Shown here: piece by piece, positions 18,233 to 25,888 of the stretch
Layout: every line of letters starts with the position of its first letter
Position numbering within the stretch: position 1 is the first letter of the stretch
Source of the DNA: Paracoccaceae bacterium
GTDB taxonomy: Bacteria > Pseudomonadota > Alphaproteobacteria > Rhodobacterales > Rhodobacteraceae
Reading direction: 5' to 3'
NCBI GenBank assembly: GCA_024642725.1
Contig: JAHEAO010000033.1
Span: 1 to 35,112 of the forward strand
Length of the DNA stretch: 35,112 nucleotides
Program-made: the position numbers and the translations under genes
The notes under the pieces: generated by a model
The model's input: only the letters and a program-made list of their open reading frames with translations
The model's database searches: none
Told to the model about the DNA's origin: nothing

Positions 18233-18261
18233 AGTATTACGCATACTACCATTCTAGTCAA
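18233..18261 (-). promoter_or_regulatory. Regulator-2 promoter overlapped by a palindromic operator candidate
   Basis: On the minus strand TTGACT (18261-18256) is followed by a 17-base spacer and AATACT (18238-18233). The palindrome AGTAT-TACGC-ATACT (18233-18247) covers the -10 box. This suggests autorepression by regulator 2 and possibly control of the divergent uxuA. The promoter boxes match five and four of six consensus bases. Confidence 0.55.
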
Positions 18262-18316
18262 CATTCTGGTTGCAAACCACATCGTGAATCGTGACACTGG
18301 TTTCAGGAGGTAGGCC

Positions 18317-19513
18317 TTGGACGAGAGCTGGCGCTGGTTTGGACCACAGGATCCGATTTCACTCGACGCGGTCCGGCAGACCGGCGCGACCGGCGTCGTT
18401 TCGGCGCTGCACCACCTGCCGCCGGGCGCCATTTGGTCCTCGGATGAAATACTTGCCCGCCAGAACCTCATAGCAGGCCCCGCCGCCACCCCCACCGGTT
18501 TGCGATGGAACGTCGTCGAGAGTCTTCCGGTGTCAGAGGACATCAAGCGGCAAAGCGGGCCGTGGCGCGAACATATCGCGAACTGGAAAGAAAGCCTCGG
18601 ACAGCTGGCTTCCGCAGGACTCGAAGTCATCTGCTACAATTTCATGCCCGTTCTGGATTGGACCCGGACAGACCTTGATTGGGCCATCCCCAGCGGCGCA
18701 ACATGCATGCGCTTCGATCTGGTCGATTTCGCCGCCTTTGACATCCATGTGCTTCGGCGCGCGGGTGCGGAATATCCCGAAGGCATCGACGAACTCGCAC
18801 AAAGGCGCTTTGCCGGGATGACCGAAACCCGAAAACAGGAACTTGTTCGCAACGTCGTCTTTGGCCTGCCGGGTGCCGCCGACACCATGTCTCTGGAACA
18901 GGTCCGCGAACATCTGGCCCTGTATGCCAACATTGCGTCAGAGCGGTTGCGCCAGAACCTCATTGATTTTCTGACCGAAGTCGCCCCAGTCGCCCAGGAT
19001 CTGGGACTGCGCTTGTGCTGCCATCCCGACGACCCTCCATTCCCCTTGATGGGCCTGCCAAGGATCATGTCAACCGAAGCGGATTATTCCGCAATCATGG
19101 AAGCCGTGGACATCCCGGCAAATGGGATAACATTTTGCACCGGATCGCTCGGCGCGCGACACGACAATGACTTGCCCGGCATGATGAAACGGCTGGGGGA
19201 CCGCGTTCACTTCATCCATCTCAGGAATGTTCGGCGCGATCAGGATGCGGTGCCTTGTTCCTTTTATGAAAGCGGTCATCTCGAAGGGGACGGCGACATG
19301 GTATCCGTCATCGCAGAGATCCTCGCCGAGGAAGACAGGCGGCGCGCGATCGGACGGGCAGACTGCTCGATACCCTTTCGGCCGGATCACGGATTGCACA
19401 TGATGGATGATCGCAGCCGCGGTGGTCAGCCGGGCTATCCACTCGTGGGGCGGCATGTCGGGCTGGCAGAACTACGTGGGATCGCCGCCGGTTTATCGCA
19501 CGGGCGTAGCTGA
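18317..19513 (+). CDS. uxuA: Mannonate dehydratase
   Basis: This 398-residue enzyme of the xylose-isomerase-like TIM-barrel superfamily dehydrates D-mannonate to 2-keto-3-deoxygluconate using a divalent metal. The N-terminus is the classic one (SWRWFGPQDPISL, then GATGVVSALHHLP), and later blocks such as LRLCCHPDDPPFPLMGLPRI, FCTGSLGARHDNDLP, VHFIHLRNVRR and FRPDHGLHM are present. The start is TTG 18317, fixed by the family N-terminus and an ideal AGGAGG ending seven bases upstream. With uxaC and uxuB it completes glucuronate to KDG. It is monocistronic in this window. Confidence 0.96.
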   Translation: MDESWRWFGPQDPISLDAVRQTGATGVVSALHHLPPGAIWSSDEILARQNLIAGPAATPTGLRWNVVESLPVSEDIKRQSGPWREHIANWKESLGQLASAGLEVICYNFMPVLDWTRTDLDWAIPSGATCMRFDLVDFAAFDIHVLRRAGAEYPEGIDELAQRRFAGMTETRKQELVRNVVFGLPGAADTMSLEQVREHLALYANIASERLRQNLIDFLTEVAPVAQDLGLRLCCHPDDPPFPLMGLPRIMSTEADYSAIMEAVDIPANGITFCTGSLGARHDNDLPGMMKRLGDRVHFIHLRNVRRDQDAVPCSFYESGHLEGDGDMVSVIAEILAEEDRRRAIGRADCSIPFRPDHGLHMMDDRSRGGQPGYPLVGRHVGLAELRGIAAGLSHGRS

Positions 19514-19640
19514 ACTTTTGCGTCAACCTGCGATCTGGACCGTGAACATTCTCGTCGAGCCGCCTCGAACGGGGCCGTTTCGTTGGTCCAAAAAGGCGTA
19601 AAACCGAGCCTGGCACAAAAAAAATATTCCCGATGCGCCG

Positions 19641-19683
19641 ATTTGTTGGACAAATGAATTAAGTAGGCTTACTTAACGTAAGC
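19641..19683 (+). promoter_or_regulatory. Nested palindromes upstream of regulator 3 (operator candidate)
   Basis: Three perfect inverted repeats lie close together or overlap: ATTTGT-TGG-ACAAAT (19641-19655), TTAAGTA-GGCT-TACTTAA (19659-19676) and GCTTAC-TTAAC-GTAAGC (19667-19683). They end 35 bases before the regulator start codon and follow an A-rich stretch at 19617-19625. Sites of this kind fit binding of a dimeric GntR protein and autoregulation. I could not place a convincing -35/-10 pair. Confidence 0.6.
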
Positions 19684-19718
19684 ATCTGATTCCAATCGGT
19701 TCAACGAGGGGGAGTGAG

Positions 19719-20462
19719 TTGACCGAGCGCAAGTTGACAAAAAAGTCGGTAGAGATTTTTCCCGCTACGGGATCGGCCGTTGATGATATCGTCAGCCGCA
19801 TTCGCGCTTTGATCTCCGAACGCGGGTATGGTGTGGGTGACAGCCTCCCTACAGAGCGCGAATTGTGCGAAGCCTTTGGAACCTCGCGCAACACCGTGCG
19901 AGAGGCGATGCGGATTCTGAAAGCCTACGGAATCGTCGAGGTTCGCACGAAAGTGGGCGCGACACTGATCGACAACAGGATGTCCAGCGCCTTCGAAATG
20001 TTCTCGTTCAACCTGATGGACATTTCACGCGACACTTTCGCCGATATCCAGGGCTTCAGGTGCTTGCTTGAAGTTTCCTCGGTCGAACAGATCTTCGACC
20101 TGATACACCGCACCGACACGGATGCGCTTCGGGAAATCAACGACGGGTTCCTGAAGAAATGCTCAGTCGATGAAGCGGCGGAACTTGACTTCAAATTCCA
20201 CACCCGGCTGATTTCCGTGCTCGACAACAAGGCGATGCTGGATGTGTATAGCATCATGAAACCCGTAATCCTGCGGATCATGAAAACGGGTAAGTCGCGT
20301 CATACGTTCGAGACAGCGACCTATTCCGAACATCTGGCAATCGTCGAGGCTTTGGAAGGCCGCGACCGGGTTGCTTACCAATACCGGATGAAGACGCATC
20401 TGGAAGCAGGGTTTGCCTATTTCAATCAAAAGAAACGAGAGGCCGAACAGGCGAAGGAATGA
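19719..20462 (+). CDS. GntR-family transcriptional regulator, FadR/FCD subfamily (regulator 3)
   Basis: This 247-residue regulator has a winged helix-turn-helix (about residues 20-90, with LCEAFGTSRNTVREAMRILK) and an FCD domain (about 100-235, with LDFKFHTRLISVLDN). It starts at TTG 19719 behind GGGGGAG. Its position directly upstream of a complete ABC sugar importer on the same strand, with 67 bases between, marks it as the local regulator of that importer. The effector is presumably the imported sugar or a product of it. Confidence 0.9.
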   Translation: MTERKLTKKSVEIFPATGSAVDDIVSRIRALISERGYGVGDSLPTERELCEAFGTSRNTVREAMRILKAYGIVEVRTKVGATLIDNRMSSAFEMFSFNLMDISRDTFADIQGFRCLLEVSSVEQIFDLIHRTDTDALREINDGFLKKCSVDEAAELDFKFHTRLISVLDNKAMLDVYSIMKPVILRIMKTGKSRHTFETATYSEHLAIVEALEGRDRVAYQYRMKTHLEAGFAYFNQKKREAEQAKE

Positions 20463-20529
20463 GCGGTGGCCGACGCCGCGACGGCGGAAGGCCTTACTGA
20501 ACATGTGACTAGAATCCAGGGAGGATTGC

Positions 20530-21666
20530 ATGACAACGAAATTGAAACTGACAGTAGCAGCTGCCGCGATGATGCTGGCTAGCACGGCAGCATGGGCCGG
20601 ACCAGAGGTTGTCTCGGGACCGGGCGCCGATCCGGGTTGCTTCGCCCCTTGGGACGAAAGCACAACGTATTTTCAATGGCCCGCCAAGGAAGGCCCCTAC
20701 CGTGTAGCAGTCGTCAACGGTTTCGTCGGCAACACGTGGCGCATTCAGATGATCAAGACGGCCAAGGCGTTTTCCGAGGACCCCGCGATCAAGGACAAGA
20801 TCAAAGAGTTCAAGGTCGTATCCACCGGCACCGACGCTCCTGCCCAGTTGGGCGCGATCGAAGACTTCATCAACCAGGGTTACGATGCGATCGTGACGAT
20901 TGCCGTTTCGCCCGATGGTTTTGACAGGGTGATCCGGCTTGCCGACCGCAGCAACGTGGTGCTGGTTCCGTTCGACAACGTTCTCGACACCGACAAGGTG
21001 ATGCAGATCAACGAAAACCAGCTTGAAATGGGCCGGATGTACGGCAACTGGGTGGTCGATCAGCTCGCAGCGCAAGGCAAGACCAGCGGGAAGATACTAG
21101 AAGTCCGCGGACTTGCCGGAAACTCCGTCGACCGCGACCGCTCGATCGGCATCAATGAAGTGCTCGACGCGCGCGATGGTCCGTGGGAACGCGTGAGCGT
21201 CGTCGGCAACTGGGATGACGGGACGGCCCAGAAGGTCGTGGCTGACGCCATTGCGGTTCATGGTCATTTTGATGCCATCGCAGCACAGGGCGGAACGACG
21301 GGCGTTGTTCAGGCAATGCTGGACAGCGGTCATCCCATGGTTCCGATCGCGGGTGAAGCCGAAAACGGCTACCGCAAACTGCTTGCAGCCCATTCCGGCG
21401 ATGGCCTCAAGGGGATATCCATCGGACAGTCTCCGGGCCTTGTCGCCATCGCGATGAAAGCTGCGATTTCGGCCCTCGAAGGCAATGTCATGCCGCAGTT
21501 GATTGCAGTTCCCTTGCCGGTCGCGACCTACGACCAGCTGGAGGACGGCGTGAACTACTGGACCGACCTTCCGGATAACTTCTTCACGGTCAACGAATTC
21601 CCGCCGTGCGGTGTGAACATCACCGGTCCCGCTATCATGGCGCAGGACGAAAGCGACGTGAACTAA
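20530..21666 (+). CDS. Sugar ABC transporter periplasmic substrate-binding protein (ribose/LacI-like fold)
   Basis: This 378-residue exported protein has a Sec signal (KLKLTVAAAAMMLASTAAWA) and a type-1 periplasmic-binding fold like RbsB (VAVVNGFVGNTWRIQM, IVTIAVSPDGFDRVI, LVPFDN, RGLAGNSVDRDRSIGI). It would deliver a monosaccharide or related polar ligand to the two permeases downstream. The mature protein holds just two cysteines, C37 near its N-terminus and C360 near its C-terminus, which could form a disulfide joining the ends. The start has a good ribosome site (AGGGAGG). The ligand cannot be named. A strong hairpin follows before the ATPase gene. Confidence 0.9.
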   Translation: MTTKLKLTVAAAAMMLASTAAWAGPEVVSGPGADPGCFAPWDESTTYFQWPAKEGPYRVAVVNGFVGNTWRIQMIKTAKAFSEDPAIKDKIKEFKVVSTGTDAPAQLGAIEDFINQGYDAIVTIAVSPDGFDRVIRLADRSNVVLVPFDNVLDTDKVMQINENQLEMGRMYGNWVVDQLAAQGKTSGKILEVRGLAGNSVDRDRSIGINEVLDARDGPWERVSVVGNWDDGTAQKVVADAIAVHGHFDAIAAQGGTTGVVQAMLDSGHPMVPIAGEAENGYRKLLAAHSGDGLKGISIGQSPGLVAIAMKAAISALEGNVMPQLIAVPLPVATYDQLEDGVNYWTDLPDNFFTVNEFPPCGVNITGPAIMAQDESDVN

Positions 21667-21674
21667 GGCAAAGC

Positions 21675-21703
21675 CCACGGCGGCTCATCCAGGGCCGCCG
21701 TGG
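21675..21703 (+). terminator. Intercistronic hairpin between binding-protein and ATPase genes
   Basis: CCACGGCGGC (21675-21684) pairs perfectly with GCCGCCGTGG (21694-21703) around a nine-base loop. No T run follows, so it is more likely an mRNA-stabilising or attenuating element than a full terminator. It lies eight bases after the binding-protein stop. Confidence 0.65.
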
Positions 21704-21725
21704 ACCACAGGGATATCTGCACGCA

Positions 21726-23243
21726 ATGACCAAAATGACTCCGCATGTCGCGCTGAACGGCGTGTCGAAATACTTCGCCGGAATTCGCGCGCTAGAAAAC
21801 GTGGATTTTGCCTGCAACCGCGGAACCGTCCACGCCATTCTTGGTGAAAACGGCGCCGGAAAGTCCACTCTCATCAAGATCATGGCGGGCGTGCTCGAAC
21901 CGAGCAGCGGCGAAATGCGGCTTGACGGGACAAAGGTTGAATTCCTGTCCCCCTCCCAGGCGACGGCCGCAGGTATCGTCTGCATCTTTCAGGAATTGTC
22001 CCTGATCCCCGATCTGACTGTCGCCGACAACATCATGATCGAAAGGCCACCCCGCAGATTCGGCCTGATCGACAGGCGCGCGCAACGGGCTCGGGCCGAA
22101 GAATTGCTGGCGCGCATCCGATGCGAAGATGTCGATCCAGACGGTCTCGTCCGCGACCTGTCACTGTCACGCCGCCAGATGGTCGAGATTGCGAAGGCGA
22201 TCGGCAAGAAGCCAAGCGTCCTGATTTTGGACGAAGCGACGTCCGCCTTGACCAGCCGCGACGTTCAGACGGTCTATGATCTTCTGGGCGATCTGAAAAA
22301 AGAAAATGTCGCGAGCCTCTTCATCAGCCACCGGATGCATGAAGTCGACGCGCTCTGCGATACGCTCAGCGTCTTCCGCAACGGGATGCATATCGAAACA
22401 TTCGCCAAGGGCGAACGGACTGAAAAAGAAATCGTGCGCCTGATGATAGGTCGTGACGTCGAAGCGCAGTTCCCCCCCAAACCGCCACGAAAAGAGACCA
22501 AGCCCTTGCTGGAGGTGAAGAATCTGGAGTGGGAGAACAGGCTGAAAGGCATTGACCTGAACATCGGCGAGGGCGAAATCCTTGGCCTTGGAGGGCTGGA
22601 TGGTCAGGGTCAGAAAGAACTGCTTCTCGCTCTGTTTGGCGTCTTGCGGGGTGTAACGGGCGAAGTGAAATTCGGCGGAAAGCCCGGACTGCCTGGCTCG
22701 CCGGCGGCGGCCAAGAAAGCCGAGACTCGCGTGGCCCTCATCCCAGAGGACCGAAAGACCGAAGGCCTGATGCTATCCATGCCGATCGCCGACAATCTGC
22801 TTGCCGCGTCCTTTGCTGACATATCCACTGGCCCGTTTATCGACCCCCAAAAAGCGCGCACCGCGATAAAGCGGGGCATCGAAACGCTCCAAATCAAATC
22901 CGGGTCGACCAGTGATGCGGTCAGCACCCTGTCTGGTGGCAATCAGCAAAAAGTGGTCATCGCGAAATGGCTGCTGGTTTCGCCATCGGTCATCCTGATG
23001 AACGATCCGACACGAGGTATCGACGTCGGGACCAAGCAAGAGATCTACCGTCTGATGCGCCAACTGGCGGATGACGGCAAAGCGATCCTGTTCTATTCGT
23101 CCGACTATGCCGAACTGATCGGCTGTTCGGATCGGGTCAGCGTGCTTTACGACGGGCGCGTCGTGCGAGAACTCGAAGGCGACGACATCAACGAGGAATC
23201 GATCGTCTCCGCTTCACTCAACATCGGCGAAAGGGCCGCCTGA
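21726..23243 (+). CDS. Sugar ABC transporter ATP-binding protein, two fused nucleotide-binding domains
   Basis: This 505-residue cytoplasmic ATPase of the RbsA/MglA type energises sugar import. The first domain has Walker A GENGAGKST (40-48), a degenerate signature LSLSRRQMVEIAK and Walker B VLILDEATSAL. The second has a degenerate Walker A region (GGLDGQGQKELL) and a clean signature LSGGNQQKVVIAKWL, as is usual for this class. ATG 21726 gives the normal N-terminus; the frame is open 40 codons further upstream, but that part overlaps the binding-protein gene and has no homology-like character. Its stop overlaps the first permease start by one base. Confidence 0.94.
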   Translation: MTKMTPHVALNGVSKYFAGIRALENVDFACNRGTVHAILGENGAGKSTLIKIMAGVLEPSSGEMRLDGTKVEFLSPSQATAAGIVCIFQELSLIPDLTVADNIMIERPPRRFGLIDRRAQRARAEELLARIRCEDVDPDGLVRDLSLSRRQMVEIAKAIGKKPSVLILDEATSALTSRDVQTVYDLLGDLKKENVASLFISHRMHEVDALCDTLSVFRNGMHIETFAKGERTEKEIVRLMIGRDVEAQFPPKPPRKETKPLLEVKNLEWENRLKGIDLNIGEGEILGLGGLDGQGQKELLLALFGVLRGVTGEVKFGGKPGLPGSPAAAKKAETRVALIPEDRKTEGLMLSMPIADNLLAASFADISTGPFIDPQKARTAIKRGIETLQIKSGSTSDAVSTLSGGNQQKVVIAKWLLVSPSVILMNDPTRGIDVGTKQEIYRLMRQLADDGKAILFYSSDYAELIGCSDRVSVLYDGRVVRELEGDDINEESIVSASLNIGERAA

Positions 23244-24280
23244 TGAAAACCTGGTCTGCCCGCTGGCTCACTCAGAACAGAGGTTTTGCCGGAGCAATCC
23301 TTTTGTTTCTCGCCCTCTACATCACCTACAATTTCATGCATCCCAGAGGATTTTCCACTGCGGTCCTTGTCCAGAATTCAAACGAAAGCGTCGCGATCGC
23401 TTTTGTCGCGATGGCACAGACGATCCCTGTCCTGATGGGCGGTCTTGATCTTTCCGTTGGCGCGGTCATGACCCTGACCTCCTGCATCGCGTCCGAATTG
23501 GTCAACGGGTCGCCGGCACAGATGCTTCTGGGAATGTTTCTGACGCTTCTTTCCGGCGCGGCTTTCGGGGCAATGAACGGCGTGATCGTGGTCTATGGCC
23601 GCATCCAGCCGATCATCGCAACTCTGGCCACCGGAGCCATCGCCATCGGTTTGGCGCTGCTCGTCCGCCCCAAGCCCGGCGGCGATGTCGATGGCGATTT
23701 GAATTGGGCGCTGACCAACACTGTCTGGGACTTCGTGGATACCTATGGCGGCAATCCCGATGCAGGCTGGCTGGCACCATTTGCGAACATCCCCGTGCCT
23801 CTCATCATTCTCTTTGGCGTCCCGCTTTTGGTCTGGCTCCCCTTTCGCCGCTCCGTTACCGGTCGCACGATCTATGCAATCGGCTCTGCCGAAGGTGCGG
23901 CCTACATGTCCGGGCTGCCGATCAACCGCGCAAAGATCGCGGCTTTCACGCTGGCCGGTTTCTTTGCTGCTTGCGGCGGGCTCTACCTTGCAATCCAGAC
24001 AAGCTCGGGGAATGCCGATACCGTTCAGGCCGGGACCTACACGCTGAACTCTATCGCCGCGGTCGTGCTTGGGGGAACCGCGCTGATGGGGGGAATTGGC
24101 GGTGCCATCGGCAGTCTTGTCGGTGCGCTGATCCTGCGGGTCATTTCTTTCTACTTCCGCATCCTTGATATTGATCCGTTGCTGCAACCCTTGATCGAAG
24201 GCGTCGTCCTTCTCATCGCGGTCAGCTTCGGCGCCTTCCGGACATTGAGGGTCAAGAACCGACTGGAGCTTTTCCGATGA
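23243..24280 (+). CDS. Sugar ABC transporter permease 1 (RbsC type)
   Basis: This 345-residue integral membrane protein has about nine hydrophobic segments and belongs to the branched-chain/ribose permease family. Diagnostic blocks are IPVLMGGLDLSVGAVMTLTS, IQPIIATLATGAIAIGLALL, RTIYAIGSAEGAAYMSGLP (the ATPase-coupling EAA-like loop) and AAVVLGGTALMGGIGGAIGSLVGA. It shares one base with the ATPase stop and four bases (ATGA) with permease 2, so all three are translationally coupled. Confidence 0.94.
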   Translation: MKTWSARWLTQNRGFAGAILLFLALYITYNFMHPRGFSTAVLVQNSNESVAIAFVAMAQTIPVLMGGLDLSVGAVMTLTSCIASELVNGSPAQMLLGMFLTLLSGAAFGAMNGVIVVYGRIQPIIATLATGAIAIGLALLVRPKPGGDVDGDLNWALTNTVWDFVDTYGGNPDAGWLAPFANIPVPLIILFGVPLLVWLPFRRSVTGRTIYAIGSAEGAAYMSGLPINRAKIAAFTLAGFFAACGGLYLAIQTSSGNADTVQAGTYTLNSIAAVVLGGTALMGGIGGAIGSLVGALILRVISFYFRILDIDPLLQPLIEGVVLLIAVSFGAFRTLRVKNRLELFR

Positions 24281-25224
24281 ACCGTATTTCAGACGCCAAC
24301 AAGCCCATCGTCATCGCCTCGGTCTTTGTCCTTGTGATCTTGCTGCTCGGCACCGGCTATACGCTAGCGACCCAGGGCACGATGCCTTTGTTCCAGCCCA
24401 AGTACCTGCTGCAGCAGTTGCAAACGGGGGCATTCCTGGGAATCTGCGCGGCGGGCATGATGATGGTCATACTGCTTGGCCACATTGACCTGTCGATACC
24501 CTGGACCCTTACAGCTGCCGCAATGATGGCAAGCACCATTGGCGGTCCATGGGCCATACCGACAGCCCTTGCAGTCGGGCTCTTGGTGGGCCTGTTCAAC
24601 GGCCTTGGGGTCGCCTATCTTCGCATCCCTTCGATGATATTCACCTTAGGCGTCGATACCGTCCTTCGCGGCCTGATGGTCGCCCATACCGGCGGGTTTT
24701 CTCCGAAAGACGAGGCGACGCCGCTGATGCTTTACCTCGCCAAGGGCACACTTTTGGGCATCCCCGTCGCCATCTTCGTCTGGGCGGCGGTCAGCGTCGT
24801 GATCGCGGGCATACTCGCCAAGACAGGTTTCGGACGGTCCGTATATGCGACAGGCACACGCGAAGGGGCCGCCTACCTGTCCGGCATACGCACAAGGCGC
24901 GTGATCATCGGCGCCTTCGTCACCTCTTCTCTCTGCGCCGCGATTGCCGGGGTTCTGCTGGCGGGCTACTCCGCCAAGGCCTACCAAGGCATGGGGAACG
25001 CCTTCCTTTTGCCTTCGATTGCGGCGGTTGTTCTGGGGGGCACGCATATTCTGGGTGGCAGGGGCCGTTATGTCGGGACGCTGGTCGGAGTCATCCTGAT
25101 CGTTCTGCTGAATTCGGTGCTTTCGATCATGCAGATGCCCGAAGCCTACCGGCAGATCATCTACGGGGCCGTCATCATCGGCATGCTTCTCGTCTATGGC
25201 AGGAATGCACGGATAACTTCCTAG
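24277..25224 (+). CDS. Sugar ABC transporter permease 2 (RbsC type)
   Basis: This 315-residue membrane protein is homologous to permease 1 and would form a heterodimer with it. Matching blocks are MMMVILLGHIDLSIPWTLTA, IPSMIFTLGVDTVLRGLMV, RSVYATGTREGAAYLSGIR and AAVVLGGTHILGGRGRYVGT. It overlaps the permease 1 stop by four bases and is the last gene of the importer operon. No catabolic enzyme follows, so the operon gives no direct clue to the sugar. Confidence 0.94.
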   Translation: MNRISDANKPIVIASVFVLVILLLGTGYTLATQGTMPLFQPKYLLQQLQTGAFLGICAAGMMMVILLGHIDLSIPWTLTAAAMMASTIGGPWAIPTALAVGLLVGLFNGLGVAYLRIPSMIFTLGVDTVLRGLMVAHTGGFSPKDEATPLMLYLAKGTLLGIPVAIFVWAAVSVVIAGILAKTGFGRSVYATGTREGAAYLSGIRTRRVIIGAFVTSSLCAAIAGVLLAGYSAKAYQGMGNAFLLPSIAAVVLGGTHILGGRGRYVGTLVGVILIVLLNSVLSIMQMPEAYRQIIYGAVIIGMLLVYGRNARITS

Positions 25225-25237
25225 TGCAGGAAAGCAT

Positions 25238-25266
25238 GCGCTGATCCGCCTGAACCGGGTCAGCGC
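25238..25266 (+). terminator. Hairpin at the end of the ABC importer operon
   Basis: GCGCTGATCC (25238-25247) pairs with GGGTCAGCGC (25257-25266) through ten base pairs, one a G-T wobble, with a nine-base loop. It lies 13 bases after the last permease stop. No T run follows, so it is a probable but not classical terminator. Confidence 0.55.
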
Positions 25267-25269
25267 CCG

Positions 25270-25380
25270 TCAGGGCATTTGGGGTTGGAATCCCAGAACC
25301 TCCTCGATCGTGGCGTCGCGCAGGCGCCCGGGAACGCCGCGTGCATCCATGCTGATGGCGCCAAGATGGATGAACCGATC
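25270..25380 (-). other. Short open frame in the scar region, unidentified
   Basis: On the minus strand a frame ending at the stop 25272-25270 reads ...DRFIHLGAISMDARG followed by VPGRLRDATIEEVLGFQPQMP. It looks like the C-terminal end of a real protein because the composition is protein-like, but I do not recognise the family and no start is visible. It is out of frame with the YeeE-like remnant directly upstream. It may be debris of another gene or chance. Confidence 0.25.
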
Positions 25381-25382
25381 CT

Positions 25383-25679
25383 GAGGATCATCCAGATGCC
25401 CGAAGCACCGATCAGAACCCTGATCGCAGCCCATGTGATCCAGAATGCCAGTGGTGCGCCTGCGGTGAACTAGGGGCCGAAATAGGGATTAGACGCTGTG
25501 GCAGGCGGTGCCGGCCGGTAACTGACCTAGGCGGCAAGGCGCATGACAAACTCCGACGCACCCAGACCGTTGCCGGTAATCAGGAATGTCAGAAGAAGTG
25601 CCAGGCCAAGCGCGAGACCAGCGACGCGTGGTGGAGGGAACGGCCAAGGAATAGGTGAAATTGGTCCTCCCTCATCATT
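25383..25679 (-). pseudogene. Decayed YeeE/YedE-like membrane protein gene with two amber codons
   Basis: One minus-strand frame reads a YeeE/YedE (sulfur-compound transporter family)-like N-terminal half: VAGLALGLALLLTFLITG, NGLGASEFVMRLAA, then a TAG at 25529-25527, then ATASNPYFGP, a second TAG at 25472-25470, then FTAGAPLAFWITWAAIRVLIGA. The same frame is kept across both stops, and each TAG could be explained by a single change from a tryptophan codon TGG. No start codon in frame is evident, and the conserved C-terminal half of the family is missing. The family call is from pattern memory and is moderately certain; that the gene is broken is clear. Confidence 0.6.
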
Positions 25680-25888
25680 TTGCAAATTCAAACATTTCAA
25701 TGCGCATTGGAAAAGCTGTTTGAGGGATAAGCACCGAATTCAAAGCACCAGTCTTTGAAAATCGGCACAGTCTGGGAAATTGGCCTTTCACTTCGCAGGC
25801 GAAATGCGTCACGGCGAACGAACCAAGCGCTTCGCCATGCTTCCGGCCTGCCTGGCCGGGTCTTTGTCAGCACAAGGCTGTCGAAAGA
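25680..25888. other. Gene-free remainder of the scar region
   Basis: No intact gene is seen. The perfect palindrome CAATGCGCATTG is at 25698-25709. On the minus strand the frame directly after the galD stop stays open to 25697 and reads WRSAWFVRRDAFRL and RPISQTVPIFKDWCFEFGA, which faintly resembles the C-terminus of a LysR-type regulator; I regard that as unproven. CCGGCC (25843-25848) pairs with GGCCGG (25854-25859) about 30 bases after the galD stop and could end that operon, though no T run follows. Confidence 0.35.

Noticed and set aside
25279-25473. A 64-codon plus-strand frame after the ABC operon
   Set aside because: It lacks a ribosome binding site and lies opposite the YeeE-like remnant; the resemblance of its QMPEA stretch to permease 2 is explained by the 21-base near-repeat.
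25698-25709. Perfect palindrome CAATGCGCATTG
   Set aside because: It is isolated in a gene-poor stretch with no promoter or second copy beside it, so no function can be supported.
25697-25888. Possible LysR-type regulator C-terminus after the galD stop
   Set aside because: Only about 25 residues look suggestive, no helix-turn-helix or start is present, and the resemblance is too weak to call a pseudogene.
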